Shown here piece after piece: positions 8,900-19,453 of a stretch of DNA of 64,000 nucleotides (positions are counted from its first letter, which is position 1; each line of letters begins with the position of its first letter). The notes beneath the pieces were generated by a model, which was given only the letters and a program-made list of their open reading frames with translations, was not told the origin of the DNA and made no database searches. This DNA comes from Ustilago trichophora. Lineage: Eukaryota; Basidiomycota; Ustilaginomycetes; Ustilaginales; Ustilaginaceae. The stretch is taken from assembly GCA_900323505.1 (NCBI GenBank), contig OOIN01000002.1:744001-808000 (forward strand). The letters are read 5' to 3'. Both the position numbers and the translations under genes were made by a program.

Positions 8900-10210
8900 A
8901 TGTCTTCCTCTGCTGATCAAATCGATAGCTTCCCCCGCCCAGGCAAGACCGCCATCGTGTAAGCATTCCATCGACCAGGAGACCCTCAGTATCCTATGGA
9001 CCAATTCGCGCGACTGACTTGATCGCTTCTACTTCTGCACCTGACTTAATTTTCTTCCATGTTTAACTGATAATCTAGTACTGGCGGTTCTTCTGGTGTA
9101 CGTACCATGCGATACAGGATCGCATTGAATTGGATGACATGCAATTCGTGCCAAGCGTCGTGCTGACGATTTTTTTCTTTTTCTTTTTCTTTCTCATCTG
9201 CGCTCCTCTTCCTTTGCGCAGCTTGGACGAACGAGTGCAGTAGCCCTCGTACGTGCTGGCTGGAATGTCACAGTCACCGGTCGACGTGAGAACGAGCTTC
9301 AGGAGACTGTCACTCTGCTGAATGAGGCCGCTGGTCGCGAAGGTGCCGGCCACTTCGTCATCGGCGACATCACCACGGAAGAGGTTGTTCTGCGTGTCTT
9401 CAAGGAAACCTCTGACAAGTTCGGCAGAGTCGACCTCGTCTTCTGTAACGCCGGTATCTCGCCTCCCAACGTTCCTCTTGCTGAACAGAAGCTGTCCGAC
9501 TGGCAAGCTACCGTCGACGTCAACCTGACTGCACCCTACCTCTGCGCACGAGAAGCCTTCCGATACATGGAGAAGCAGCAGCCTCAAGGAGGGCGCATCA
9601 TTATCAACGGCAGTATCAGTGCATACGCCCCACGACCCTTCTCTTCCGCTTACACTGCCACAAAGACGGCCATGACCGGTCTGACGAAGTCGCTGTCGCT
9701 TGACGGTAGAAAGTTTAATATTGCGGTGACCCAGATCGACGTGGGCAATGCGGCATCCGATATGACGGCCAAGATGAAGCAAGGCCCCGGTGTTCCTCAG
9801 GTAAGCGCATTTTCACTCAGGACATAGAAACAATGAAGGCCAAGAAAGATACTCATCAGCTACTGATTTGAATTATCTTCACGACTCAGGCCGATGGATC
9901 CATGCGCCACGAGCCCACAATGGACCGCGAATGGTAAGTTTGCATGGTTTGGGAGGTCCCCTCTTTTGTGATCCGGATAACAGACAGCTGATTACTTTCT
10001 GATTTGTGTCTTGTCGTGCAACAGGGTCGGAAAGGAGATCGTACACATTGCAGAGATGCCTCTCGGCGTCAATGGTGAGTCCAAGCGCAGACGATGTCCC
10101 GTCCACTAACACCTGATCCGAAGCTGACTCACCTCTCATCCTTGCTCCAAACAGTCGCAAGCGTTGTCATCCAGGCAACAAACATGCCAAGTCATGTTGG
10201 CCGTGGTTGA
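8900..10210 (+). CDS. Short-chain dehydrogenase/reductase, six exons
   Basis: Exons 8900-8958, 9079-9097, 9222-9800, 9890-9933, 10025-10074 and 10155-10210 join in frame to a 268-aa protein; every intron begins GT and ends AG. This is a classical SDR of typical length. The cofactor motif TGGSSGLG spans the first three exons, the NAG motif is present (CNAGIS), and the catalytic Ser (INGSIS) and YTATK (Tyr-x3-Lys) are in place. It catalyses NAD(P)H-dependent oxidation or reduction of an alcohol or carbonyl; the substrate cannot be told from sequence. It is probably cytosolic, with no signal peptide or membrane segment. Exon 2 is only 19 nt and encodes just TGGSSG of the cofactor loop, so mis-splicing would destroy the enzyme. 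The protein end (PSHVGRG) lies 118 bp from the convergent fasciclin gene. Confidence 0.9.
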
Positions 10211-10327
10211 GCTTACTGTCTGATCCCGCAGTCATGAAGTCCTTGAAATTGTAATCGTTAAAAGTACGCCACAAAAATTATGCATCGATTGAATGTTCAA
10301 AGGAGACCAGAGACGAGATGAGGCGAT

Positions 10328-13300
10328 TCATTCCTCCTCACCCTCCAAAGCCTCAGGAAGTTGGATCTTGCTGCCACCTCTCCACCATCGCATGGCGAAG
10401 TAGACAGCTGCGGAAAGGGCTGACACGACTAGGGCGCATATCAATGCAATCCAGCCCCATCTGTAGAACCAATTCGGCTCGTATGGTGCCAACACAGTGT
10501 CGATCTGGAAGATACCACCTGCGGGTGGTCGCTCGAGATGTACGTCGCCTCCAATGCCTCGAGCTTCGCGTCCGAATGCCATAATTTTGGCCGAGTGGCG
10601 ACTCGTCGAGGAGCCACGCGTGTTTTTGATACCCACAAGCCAGCCTATACTGGCTTCATCAGGGTCGTCGGGCACCGACTCGTGGGCTGAACCACGGCGA
10701 TATCGGCTCGTGCTGCCCGTGGATATTCTTCGGAAGCTGACTTGGCCATAGGAACTCGGCCCCCCCTGAGATCGATCGAGAAGCGTGGCGAAGGAGCTTT
10801 CGTCTTTCATGCCAATGCTGTCTCCGCGACCGTCAGGAAGCAAAGTATCCACTGCTCGATCGTCGGTAAGCGGGATAAGGTGCTGTTGTACGAGTCTGAC
10901 AAGAAGGTCTCGGTCTTCAAGGATTGCGGAGAGGTTGACCTTAGTGAAGGCGCTGTCGGTGGGGACGAGGACCATGTAGCCTGGGCTATCTGCGCTGCTC
11001 TGGTTCTGTGCAGCGGTGCTGTTGAGGATATACTCGTAACCTGCTTGAACCATGAGGTCCTCCATGGTATCTGCCTTTGCGCCCTTGAGAAGATCGCGAA
11101 TGGTCAGATCAAATGGGATCTGGACGCGGTCCACCTCATGAATGACTCCGGTGTTGGTGAGGATATCCCCTTTGACAACAAGCGAGACAGTGGCGTTGGG
11201 GTCGCCGGCCTTGTGAATGATGATGCCTCCACTCTTCTGCTTTCGGACGGCGAGCTTGGCGCCCAGAGTGGGCAGCAGAGTGGGGAAGTCGACTTCTTGC
11301 TCAGTAAAGTCGGACTTGTACGCGATCTTGTCGATGGCGTGATACTCGACTAGTGCCTGCAGTAAATGCTGCGACTCTGGAAGCAACAGGTAGTTCATGG
11401 CCAGACCGAGGCCAGTGAAGGCATCATTGGTCGGGACTAGGTAGCTGACACCGGGAGCGCGCTCGACGGCTTTCTTGAGGTCGGCGCTGAAAACGGTGGC
11501 CACAAAAGTGGATAGGGAAAGGTAAGAGACGGCTGTCTGCACGGGATCGGATGGCGGCTGAAGCAGTTGAGACACGACATATATGATGGCAGAGTCCCTG
11601 ACATCAATTGGCTCTCTAAGCACATTGGCGTCTCCAAAGGCGACGTCGCCATTGCCCTTTCTGTCGGAGGCACTTGAGTCATCGACCTGAACTGGCATCT
11701 TTTGCCTACCTTCTCTGAGCTTCCAGTCACGCAGCTCCGTATTGAGCAGCATCCCGCTTGCTAGATTAGCCGGTCTGATCTGGCCGGGGAGAATGTGATA
11801 GCGGACCACCTCCTCCAAAGCAGGTCCATTGCGGTATTCTCGGGAAAGCCGCGCATCTGTTGAGATGGTGGGTTGCAGGAGTGGTTGACCTGGATACCAG
11901 GCATCGATGACGTCGTCTCGGGGTGCGAGGAAGGTGAAAGCTTCTCCATCGCGTCTTTGCAGGTGGGCTGGCTTGTTGATGTAGTGCTCCAGGCCAGCCT
12001 CGTAGATGAGTTCGACGAAGCGCGTAGCGTTGAGCGCCATGAGAGTTGCTTCAATACTCATGTCCAAATCACCGAAGGGCAAGATGAGGTCATCGATGAT
12101 GTGGATGACGCCGTTCTCGGTCAGGATGTCCTCCTGCAAAACTTTGGCATCCAGAATCTTGATGGTGCCGTCCTTATCATCGGCTTCGACGGAGACGGAG
12201 CCACCGAGGGTGGTGGAAAGCGTAGCACGTCCAGCAGCTCGGAGGGAGGCCGAGTAGACTGGAGAGCGATCGCCGAGGCCGCTCCCAGACATGTGCCAGC
12301 CGAGAAGCTTGAGCCGGTCCAAAGCAGCCTGGTCGAATTGGCTGAAGAGGTAGGTGGACTCGAGCACGCTGAGATTCTCGAAGGCTTCTGAGGCGGGTAA
12401 GAAGAGAGTGAGGTGCGGGACGGTGGAGAAAGTTTGCAATGTATCGTTGCTGACAAGACGCCTAATGCTTTCGAGACGAGGGTGGGTGAGGATGACCTGC
12501 TCGAGAGATGGTGGCAGATCGATGACCGAGTCGATAGAGTGGATGACGCCACTCTTAGATCGCCAGTCTTCGTTGAGCGACCTTGCACCTCCTCGACCTC
12601 TCTCGTCAGTTCCAAAGTAGAGAAGCTTGCGCTTCGCTTTGAGTGGGGTGAAGAACCAGGCCTTACCCTCGTCTTTATCTTGGACGACGGCCACGCGCAT
12701 GCGCTGACCATGGTGGCCGAGCAAACCACCGTGGTCCTCCTCGTCGGGAACGGGAACGCGGCCAGGATGAGTTGGCTCTGTGAGCATACGGCGTGACGGG
12801 AAATGCAACGTTGCGTGCATCTGTGGCCGTTCCGGCTCAGGAAGAGGTTCAGAAGGTGAATGAGAGCCGGTATCGTCGCTCAGCGTGAAAGGGAGGGTGT
12901 AGTTCATTACGTGATACAGCAAGTGTTGACGAGCTACAGCATTGACGTTGCCGGCGGCTACACAGACTCCATTGTGCCAGATACATTGCGACACAGCGAG
13001 CGATTCGGTTTGCGAGATTGTTTGTTCGTCGTCAAGGAGATACTGCCAGAGTGTTGGTGAGTCGGAATCGATGCCCAGAGCCTGGTGGCGCTGTTGTATT
13101 TGCTCGTCTTTCTTACGGAGAAAAGCATCGTTAGTGGGCGCAAGAAGGGTGAGGCCTGAGCCATCATCGAATTCCTGGAGTCTGTTGAGAGTTGGAATGA
13201 GGCGAGTACGCTGAAGTAGGCGAACTAAAATTGTGTGTTCGGGCGATTGTGCGAGAAGGTCGATAAGATTGAACGAGACCGAGTCGTTTCCTTTGCGAGT

Positions 13301-13444
13301 ATCCGTGACAGGCTGATCATTAATGTGCACGGGGTGTTGTGAGTTCCTTTGGCGAGCATATGAAGAGAGCGAGGCACAGTGAACCAGAGTGATGCAGAGA
13401 CAAGCCAAGCCTACGAGGCTTGTCGCCAACTGTTGTCGAACCAT
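10328..13444 (-). CDS. Multi-fasciclin (FAS1) domain membrane protein
   Basis: 1038 aa from the ATG at 13444. That start places a signal peptide (VGLACLCITLVHCASL) at the N-terminus; the frame opens further upstream but only with a non-ATG codon. About five or six FAS1 repeats follow, recognisable by recurring LLAPTNDAF, TLFLPASEAF, TFLAPRDDV, YLVPTNDAF and LVPTDSAF blocks, each paired with a GVIH-type segment (VIHSIDSV, VIHIIDDL, VIHEVDRV). A transmembrane helix near the C-terminus (WIALICALVVSALSAAVYF) leaves a short acidic tail. The architecture matches fungal type I fasciclin proteins related to yeast YLR001C, reported at the vacuole. Function is not established; cell adhesion or vacuolar membrane organisation are possible. 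No intron. It is head-to-head with the RING-CH gene. Confidence 0.85.
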   Translation of the reverse strand: MVRQQLATSLVGLACLCITLVHCASLSSYARQRNSQHPVHINDQPVTDTRKGNDSVSFNLIDLLAQSPEHTILVRLLQRTRLIPTLNRLQEFDDGSGLTLLAPTNDAFLRKKDEQIQQRHQALGIDSDSPTLWQYLLDDEQTISQTESLAVSQCIWHNGVCVAAGNVNAVARQHLLYHVMNYTLPFTLSDDTGSHSPSEPLPEPERPQMHATLHFPSRRMLTEPTHPGRVPVPDEEDHGGLLGHHGQRMRVAVVQDKDEGKAWFFTPLKAKRKLLYFGTDERGRGGARSLNEDWRSKSGVIHSIDSVIDLPPSLEQVILTHPRLESIRRLVSNDTLQTFSTVPHLTLFLPASEAFENLSVLESTYLFSQFDQAALDRLKLLGWHMSGSGLGDRSPVYSASLRAAGRATLSTTLGGSVSVEADDKDGTIKILDAKVLQEDILTENGVIHIIDDLILPFGDLDMSIEATLMALNATRFVELIYEAGLEHYINKPAHLQRRDGEAFTFLAPRDDVIDAWYPGQPLLQPTISTDARLSREYRNGPALEEVVRYHILPGQIRPANLASGMLLNTELRDWKLREGRQKMPVQVDDSSASDRKGNGDVAFGDANVLREPIDVRDSAIIYVVSQLLQPPSDPVQTAVSYLSLSTFVATVFSADLKKAVERAPGVSYLVPTNDAFTGLGLAMNYLLLPESQHLLQALVEYHAIDKIAYKSDFTEQEVDFPTLLPTLGAKLAVRKQKSGGIIIHKAGDPNATVSLVVKGDILTNTGVIHEVDRVQIPFDLTIRDLLKGAKADTMEDLMVQAGYEYILNSTAAQNQSSADSPGYMVLVPTDSAFTKVNLSAILEDRDLLVRLVQQHLIPLTDDRAVDTLLPDGRGDSIGMKDESSFATLLDRSQGGPSSYGQVSFRRISTGSTSRYRRGSAHESVPDDPDEASIGWLVGIKNTRGSSTSRHSAKIMAFGREARGIGGDVHLERPPAGGIFQIDTVLAPYEPNWFYRWGWIALICALVVSALSAAVYFAMRWWRGGSKIQLPEALEGEEE

Positions 13445-14061
13445 GATGGGCGGGAGCTGAGCTGGTATCAGATGAAAGGTGTCGATTGAGGTGTTCAAGA
13501 TCAAGCGAGCTCTGTGGTGAGAGGAACGGCAAGCGCCACCTCAGGTGCAAGCAGTTTCACCTTATCTGCTTTTATCGTCGTAAAGTGTGATGGATGCTGC
13601 TTATGGAACTGTAGATGACTGAAGATGGTGTAGTGTACAGTACAGGTCTGTGTCGCTGAAGGCACAACCCTGCATAACAGTATAGTTCACAGTCACATTT
13701 CACACAAATGTGGAGTGATAGGATAGCCGATTTTCAGTGAACATCAGCGCAACACGCTCAGTTCGGCTTATCCCGACAAATAGAGCGCGTTACGCCTGGG
13801 CCAACTGGGGACTGCGCGCGTAATTTGTGCGTAACCTTTTAGACCCTGCAGCTCTTGAAAGTCAAAGAGTGTCACAGCTTCGGGAGGCCGCTCAATTACA
13901 GTCACATCACCTCCACGTCCATCAATCCTAAATTCTCGAACAACATTCACTTGATCCCGATTCGACAGCTGCGCACATCCCCCTTCTCACCACCGTCGGA
14001 GTCTTGGATCACTGTCTACCTTGACAAGATGCACGCTTGCTCGAGCTGCCCATGAACCACC
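13445..14061. promoter_or_regulatory. Shared divergent promoter (fasciclin / RING-CH genes)
   Basis: 617 bp between two divergent starts. It holds GTACAGTACAGG (13634-13645), one instance of the recurring upstream motif, within about 190 bp of the fasciclin gene start. No gene seen. Confidence 0.55.
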
Positions 14062-15830
14062 ATGTCGCGCAACTCGTGGAGCAGTACTGGCTCGGATGCC
14101 GAAGTACGACATCACTTTGACCAACCCTTTGACTACAATCCTCGCAATTACCTCAACGCATCTGCTCATGGAACAGCCCAAAGCGAAAGCGACGAGGGTA
14201 GCAATGGCGAAGACAACTATTCCGACAATGGAGCAGACGCTGCCTCGCTGAGCGAGTCGCACGACAGCTTTGCCGCTGCGTCTGAGCACCCAGCAAGCGA
14301 ACAAACGACCCAACTCCCTCCTCAATCAGATTACCTCGATGATGCCCAGGATCAATCCAATTGGGCCATATGTCGTATCTGCTTGGAGTCTGCATCGAGC
14401 GACTTACTTGGCGGTGAATCTCTTGGTCGCCTCCTCTCTCCCTGCAAGTGCAAAGGTACTATGAAGTATGTCCACGCCACCTGCCTCGATCAATGGAGAG
14501 CTGCCTCGGCTCGATCCTCCTCTGCCGTAGCATGCGACCAGTGCGGAGCTCCCTACCGCTTTCGCAAGTCGAATTTCGTCGGTATTGCCACTTCTCCCAC
14601 CCTTCTCTTTGTTGTCAGCCTCTTTCTTTTTCTTCTGCTAATCTGGACCGTTGGTGTCATAGCCACCTTCTGCATGGATTACTACGACAAGCCAGATTCT
14701 ATCAAATCGCGATCTGCGTCGAACAAGTCCAAATCTAGCAGGTGGTGGCCATGGCGTAGCTCTGACGATGACATGGGCGAAAACTTCCTACCCTCGCAAA
14801 ACGACGCCTGGTCGTATCTGGATGTCGATTATACTACCCCCGGCATGTGGAGCTACGGCACCCTCTTGTACGAGCCTGCCGCCTACATCAAGCTTATAAA
14901 AGAGGCAGTACGATCCTTCGCCTCTGGTGAAGCTGTCGAAGCTGTTCGAGAAGTTGTCGGGCTACAAGACTCTGAAGAAGTACAGCACACCACACAAGAC
15001 GAACCAAAAGAGGAGCAAGGCTTCTGGTCGGCCCTCAAGTACGAATGGATGTATGGAGATGGGGGGCTGTGGCAAAAGAGCGCATCGTCAGCACCACTAA
15101 CCACAGCGCAAACAGCACAAGGTACGAGCGCTTCTACCGGCGCGAGTAGCGACAACCGTGACGCAAAACCTGCGATGAAGAAGACGAGGGAACGATACGA
15201 TGCCAGAGCAGCTTCCGATGCAATCGCCATCAACGCCATCAAGCGTCGTCGCGAGACGGCGGCCAAGTCCGCTCGACGTTCAGCTGTGACCCAGGATGAA
15301 CCGCAAGGATTGTTAGGGAAATTGTTCTTACAATGTAAGTTGTTCCCCACACTTTAGCTTCCTCACATGATCCCACCACTGACCGTATCTTCGCCTGCTT
15401 CGCTGCTACAGTCTCGGTCGGATTCTCTCTCGTCGGCATCCTCTCCTTTGTCAACCTCCTCGTCGGCGCCTCCTTCCTTGGCCCCATCAATTTGAACTTT
15501 GGCCTTGGCCGATCGTTCGCCCGCATGACCTCTGGCGGCCGAGGTCGCAACGGACAACAAGAGGGCGTCAATATCGCCTCAATCCTCATCGTGCTGCTCG
15601 TCATTATTGGAGTAGTGAGGGCTTTGCATATCGTGTACAAGCTCGTGCGCAAAGTTGCCAGGAGAGGGTTGAGTCGGTTGGAGGCGGTCATTGTCGATTG
15701 GAATGGCGATGACGATGATGATGCAGGTGCGGCCGCAGAGGACGTCCTCATTGCATCAAATGGTAGATTCGGGGACGAGGCAGAGAATGTACGACTGAGA
15801 CGAGCATTCGTGCAAGGCCAAGGCGATTGA
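14062..15830 (+). CDS. RING-CH (MARCH-type) membrane E3 ubiquitin ligase
   Basis: Exons 14062-15334 and 15412-15830 give 563 aa. A C4HC3 RING-CH finger spans residues 104-161 (CRIC, CKC, HATC, CDQC). A hydrophobic segment follows at about 179-205, and two more lie near 425-450 and 476-500, so the protein is a multi-pass membrane protein. By family knowledge the RING-CH recruits an E2 and ubiquitinates membrane or membrane-associated substrates, at the ER, Golgi or endosomes; the exact compartment is unknown. The N-terminus is acidic and Ser-rich, and the C-terminus has an Asp run. The single intron (GTAAGT...CAG, 77 nt) splits a Phe codon between the loop and the second membrane block. It is too short for Doa10 (which has about 14 helices), so it is a MARCH-like paralogue. 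Confidence 0.85.
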
Positions 15831-16277
15831 ATTGGTACAATAATGACAGATCAAATGGCTTCAGCCGCTCTTGCCAATCACCCTGGTACCCATGTATCAT
15901 AGATAATTAATTGTCGCTCATGTCAGGCCTGAAGAGAGTGTGACGACCAAACAATCCTGCCCAAATCGGGCTCATCAGCTCCGAAGCATCGGGAGATGAG
16001 GCAATTTTCGCAAGTAGCCACTTCGGAAACGGCGCACTTGACCGTCTAGACCGGATCGCACTCAGCCGTCACTGCCGTGCAGGTCGTCGAAAGAAAAATC
16101 TGACTGTGGCAGGACAAGACAAGGCAGATCTTCTGGCACCATCTACACATACGATTTGGCTTGAATTTGCAATGTTGAAATCGGAATCAATGACGGTCTG
16201 TTGAAAGACGATGCGAGACAGGGGAATAGGGAGATGAGCTCCACGTTAATTGAGCGAATGTATTGTATATGGGCGAA
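15831..16277. other. Convergent 3' intergenic region
   Basis: 447 bp between the stop codons of the RING-CH gene (+) and the H-protein gene (-). It should hold both 3' UTRs. No further feature is recognised. Confidence 0.5.
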
Positions 16278-17093
16278 TTAGTTCTCGCAAATCTTCTGGT
16301 AGGCCTCAGCAGTGAGAAGGGTCTCAAAGTCGGCAGGGTTGGAGAGCTTGATCTGGCACAACCAGCCTGTACGAGCAGCAAGAGAGAGAATAGTAATGAA
16401 AGAGAGTCAGAAGGACTTGCCGAGTGGCGCTGGAATACCAATTGTCCGTGTACTGAAGAAGTGCACTTACCATCGCTCTCGGGCTGCTTGTTGAGCAAGC
16501 TAGGCTCGTCGTTGAGCTTCTCGTTGACAGCCTCGATTTGACCAGACACGGGGGCGTAGATGTCGGAAGCGGCCTTGACCTGTAGAATTGCAAGAAGCAA
16601 GAGAGCGCGAGAGGAGGCGGGTGTCAGTGTTTCTGTCCATGCCTTCAATCAAACGGGATGAGGAGAGAATTGGTCAACTTACAGACTCGACGGCACCGAT
16701 GTCGTCTGTTCCACATTTCGCAGATGATCACCATTTTAAGTGGACGAAGAGAGAAAGGATGTTCAGTCGTCAGGATTTGTACCTCCGAGTTGGTTCTAAC
16801 CGTTTGGCATACTCACCTCCCTTCTTGACCTGTGCGCCAGCCTCAGGGAGCTCGATGAAGACGACATCGCCAAGCGACTTCTGGGCGTAGTCGGTGATAC
16901 CAACGGTTCCGATGTTGGTAGCGTCGTCGAACGAGACCCACTCGTGCTCCTCGGTGAATCGCTTCTGAACACCGTTGATGCGGACGGTGGAAGCGAAGCC
17001 AGCACGCAGAAGAGGTGCGACAAAGGGCTTGGGAGTCGCACGGACAGTGGACCTGCCAAGAAGCTGGACGGTGGGGCGAATAGCAGCGAGCAT
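16278..17093 (-). CDS. GCV3: Glycine cleavage system H protein, mitochondrial
   Basis: Minus-strand exons 17093-16817, 16705-16683, 16579-16471 and 16366-16278 give 165 aa. The first 40 residues are a basic, Ser/Ala-rich mitochondrial presequence. The H-protein core begins at about residue 50 (TEEHEWVSF) and continues [19 protein letters not shown]. The lipoyl-lysine region is [15 protein letters not shown], with Lys as the attachment site. The end ([17 protein letters not shown]) is typical. The protein shuttles the methylamine intermediate of glycine on its lipoyl arm between the P, T and L proteins in the matrix. The second exon is only 23 nt and lies next to the lipoyl-lysine site. All introns are GT-AG. 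The ATG at 17093 is chosen because the upstream extension has only a non-ATG codon. Confidence 0.95.
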
Positions 17094-17752
17094 GTTGTCC
17101 AGGGATTTGTAGAACAAGGTGATGATGGTTGGGAAGACGAGGTTGTGGAACGTGCGTTAGCCGAATATCTGAAAAAACAGGCTCAACTTTCCGTAGCCGT
17201 GCTTGTTTGGTTGGCTCTTCCGCATTTCCTATCTATGCAACCTTGAGCCCCCACGCGAAGGCAAAGAAAAAAAAGGACACACACACCGCTACCACCACCA
17301 AGAGCAACATGGCCTCTCCCCGCCTTTTTTCAAAAAGCATCTCTAGAGTGCATCCAATCGCTGCGTGATTCTTGTCACTTGACCGTATCTCGCTCTCGAC
17401 ATACCATAAGAGGCTTTTATTGGCATTTTTCCAACAATTTTGGCCTCTTATGGTAGGGTAGTTATTTCCTTTCGCGCCGATCTCATGGCACAGACAGTCC
17501 CTGCTTTCTGCCTCTGAACTCAACCCCGAAAGCCGAGATTTCATTCGACTTTCTTTTTTTTTTGACACCAAGCTCAGCCACTTCTGAAAGAACTTCATCG
17601 TTGCACACATTTGTCATCCTCCTAATCTTTACAGCATTTATTATTTCACAACAACGACGGCATCTGTCACAGCTAGGTCCAAGCAGCATCACAGCTTCAC
17701 TATCGTACTTGAGCGCCACAGCTAGGGATTACGACGTCAGACTCTGCCCACG
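17094..17752. promoter_or_regulatory. Shared divergent promoter (H protein / ELP3)
   Basis: 659 bp between divergent starts. It contains A-rich and T-rich tracts (about 17264-17275 and 17551-17562) and two partly repeated AAGAGGC/GGCCTCTTATGG segments near 17408 and 17440. No gene is supported. Confidence 0.45.
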
Positions 17753-19453
17753 ATGGGCGCATCTTCCAATTCGGCAGAGCTCCTGCTGCGCGTCTGCGCC
17801 GACATTGCAGCCCAGCTAGTTGATGCACACGACCGCTCTGCATCGGTATCGCTCAACCAGATTCGTACCACAACCTGCAAGAGACACGGCTACAATGGCG
17901 TTCCTCGTCTCACCGACATCATCGCTGCCATCCCCGAGGCCTACCGAAAAGTGCTGGTCCCAGCGCTCAAGGCCAAACCTGTACGAAGTGCCTCTGGTAT
18001 CGCCGTCGTAGCTGTCATGTGCAAGCCGCATCGCTGTCCTCACATTGCACTAACAGGCAACATTTGCGTCTACTGCCCCGGTGGTCCCGACTCTGACTTT
18101 GAATACAGCACACAGTCTTACACCGGATACGAGCCCACCTCCATGCGAGCCATTCGAGCTCGATACGACCCATACGAGCAGTCCAAGAACCGCGTACAGC
18201 AGTTGCGAGAGCTAGGACATAGTGTTGACAAGGTCGAATACATCATCATGGGCGGCACCTTCATGTCGCTCTCCGAAACCTACCGCAATCAGTTCATCGC
18301 TCAGCTCCACAACGCTCTCAGTGGGTTCAATGGCCAGGACGTCGACGAGGCAGTCAAGTACTCCGAGAGAGCACTCACAAAGTGCATCGGTATCACCATC
18401 GAAACGCGCCCAGACTACTGCTTGCGACCCCATCTCTCTCAAATGCTCCGATATGGCTGCACACGACTCGAGATTGGCGTGCAGTCTGTCTATGAAGACG
18501 TCGCGAGGGACACCAATCGAGGCCACACCGTCAAAGCTGTCTGCGAGACCTTCCAGCTCGCCAAGGATGCTGGCTACAAAATCGTTGCGCACATGATGCC
18601 CGATCTCCCCAACGTTGGCGTTGAACGAGACATGGAGCAATTCAAGGAGTATTTTGAGAACCCTGCTTTCCGAACAGATGGTCTCAAGCTCTACCCTACC
18701 CTCGTCATCCGCGGCACAGGTCTGTACGAACTGTGGAGAACGGGTCGATACAAAAACTACACCCCGTCCTTCCTCGTCGATCTTGTCGCACGTATTCTGG
18801 CTCTCGTTCCACCGTGGACGCGAGTCTATCGTGTACAGCGTGACATTCCCATGCCACTCGTCTCGTCCGGTGTCGAGAATGGAAACCTTCGAGAACTCGC
18901 GCTGGAACGCATGCGAGATTTTGGTGTAACGTGTCGTGATGTGCGGTACCGCGAAGTGGGTCTGCACGAGATTCATGCCAAAGTGCGACCGGACGAAGTC
19001 GAATTCATCCGTCGAGACTATACAGCAAACGGCGGATGGGAATCGTTCCTGGCGTACGAAGATCCTGAGAAAGATATCTTGATTGCTCTGTTGCGTCTAC
19101 GAAAGTGCTCTGCAGCAGGAACGTACCGACCAGAATTGACCAAGGATGGTCAGTGTTCAATCGTCCGCGAACTCCACACATACGGCAGTGCAGTACCCAT
19201 CCATTCGAGAGACCCGACAAAGTTCCAACACCAAGGATTCGGCACCCTGCTTATGGAACAGGCCGAGCGCATCGCGAGGGACGAGCATGGTTCCCGCAAG
19301 CTAGCTGTCATCTCGGGTGTAGGTACCAGGGATTATTACAGGAAGTTGGGCTACGAGTTGGATGGTCCTTACATGGTCAAGATGCTCGTTGATGATGAGC
19401 AGGACGATGCTGCGGCTGACATGGGTGAAGACAAGGCCGGATTTTACTTCTAG
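17753..19453 (+). CDS. ELP3: Elongator complex catalytic subunit ELP3
   Basis: 566 aa, intronless, full length for the family. The radical-SAM cluster cysteines are C95, C105 and C108 ([14 protein letters not shown]). Conserved blocks follow: [46 protein letters not shown]. The C-terminal half is a GNAT acetyltransferase domain (about 400-560; [36 protein letters not shown]). Elp3 acetylates wobble uridine (U34) of tRNAs on the way to mcm5/ncm5 side chains, using acetyl-CoA and SAM-dependent radical chemistry, as part of the six-subunit Elongator; earlier work also proposed histone acetylation. Cytosolic and nuclear. The start ATGGGC is the first ATG of the frame and the N-terminus lines up with known Elp3 proteins. 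Confidence 0.97.
   Translation: MGASSNSAELLLRVCADIAAQLVDAHDRSASVSLNQIRTTTCKRHGYNGVPRLTDIIAAIPEAYRKVLVPALKAKPVRSASGIAVVAVMCKPHRCPHIALTGNICVYCPGGPDSDFEYSTQSYTGYEPTSMRAIRARYDPYEQSKNRVQQLRELGHSVDKVEYIIMGGTFMSLSETYRNQFIAQLHNALSGFNGQDVDEAVKYSERALTKCIGITIETRPDYCLRPHLSQMLRYGCTRLEIGVQSVYEDVARDTNRGHTVKAVCETFQLAKDAGYKIVAHMMPDLPNVGVERDMEQFKEYFENPAFRTDGLKLYPTLVIRGTGLYELWRTGRYKNYTPSFLVDLVARILALVPPWTRVYRVQRDIPMPLVSSGVENGNLRELALERMRDFGVTCRDVRYREVGLHEIHAKVRPDEVEFIRRDYTANGGWESFLAYEDPEKDILIALLRLRKCSAAGTYRPELTKDGQCSIVRELHTYGSAVPIHSRDPTKFQHQGFGTLLMEQAERIARDEHGSRKLAVISGVGTRDYYRKLGYELDGPYMVKMLVDDEQDDAAADMGEDKAGFYF

Noticed and set aside
12121..12729. 202-codon Ser/Pro-rich minus-strand frame
   Set aside because: Shifted frame inside the fasciclin gene, low complexity and no motif.
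13445..13504. Upstream extension of the fasciclin gene
   Set aside because: It starts with a non-ATG codon and would bury the signal peptide that follows the ATG at 13444.
18212..18976. 254-codon minus-strand frame
   Set aside because: Antisense to ELP3, which is conserved over its whole length; no family motif in the antisense product.
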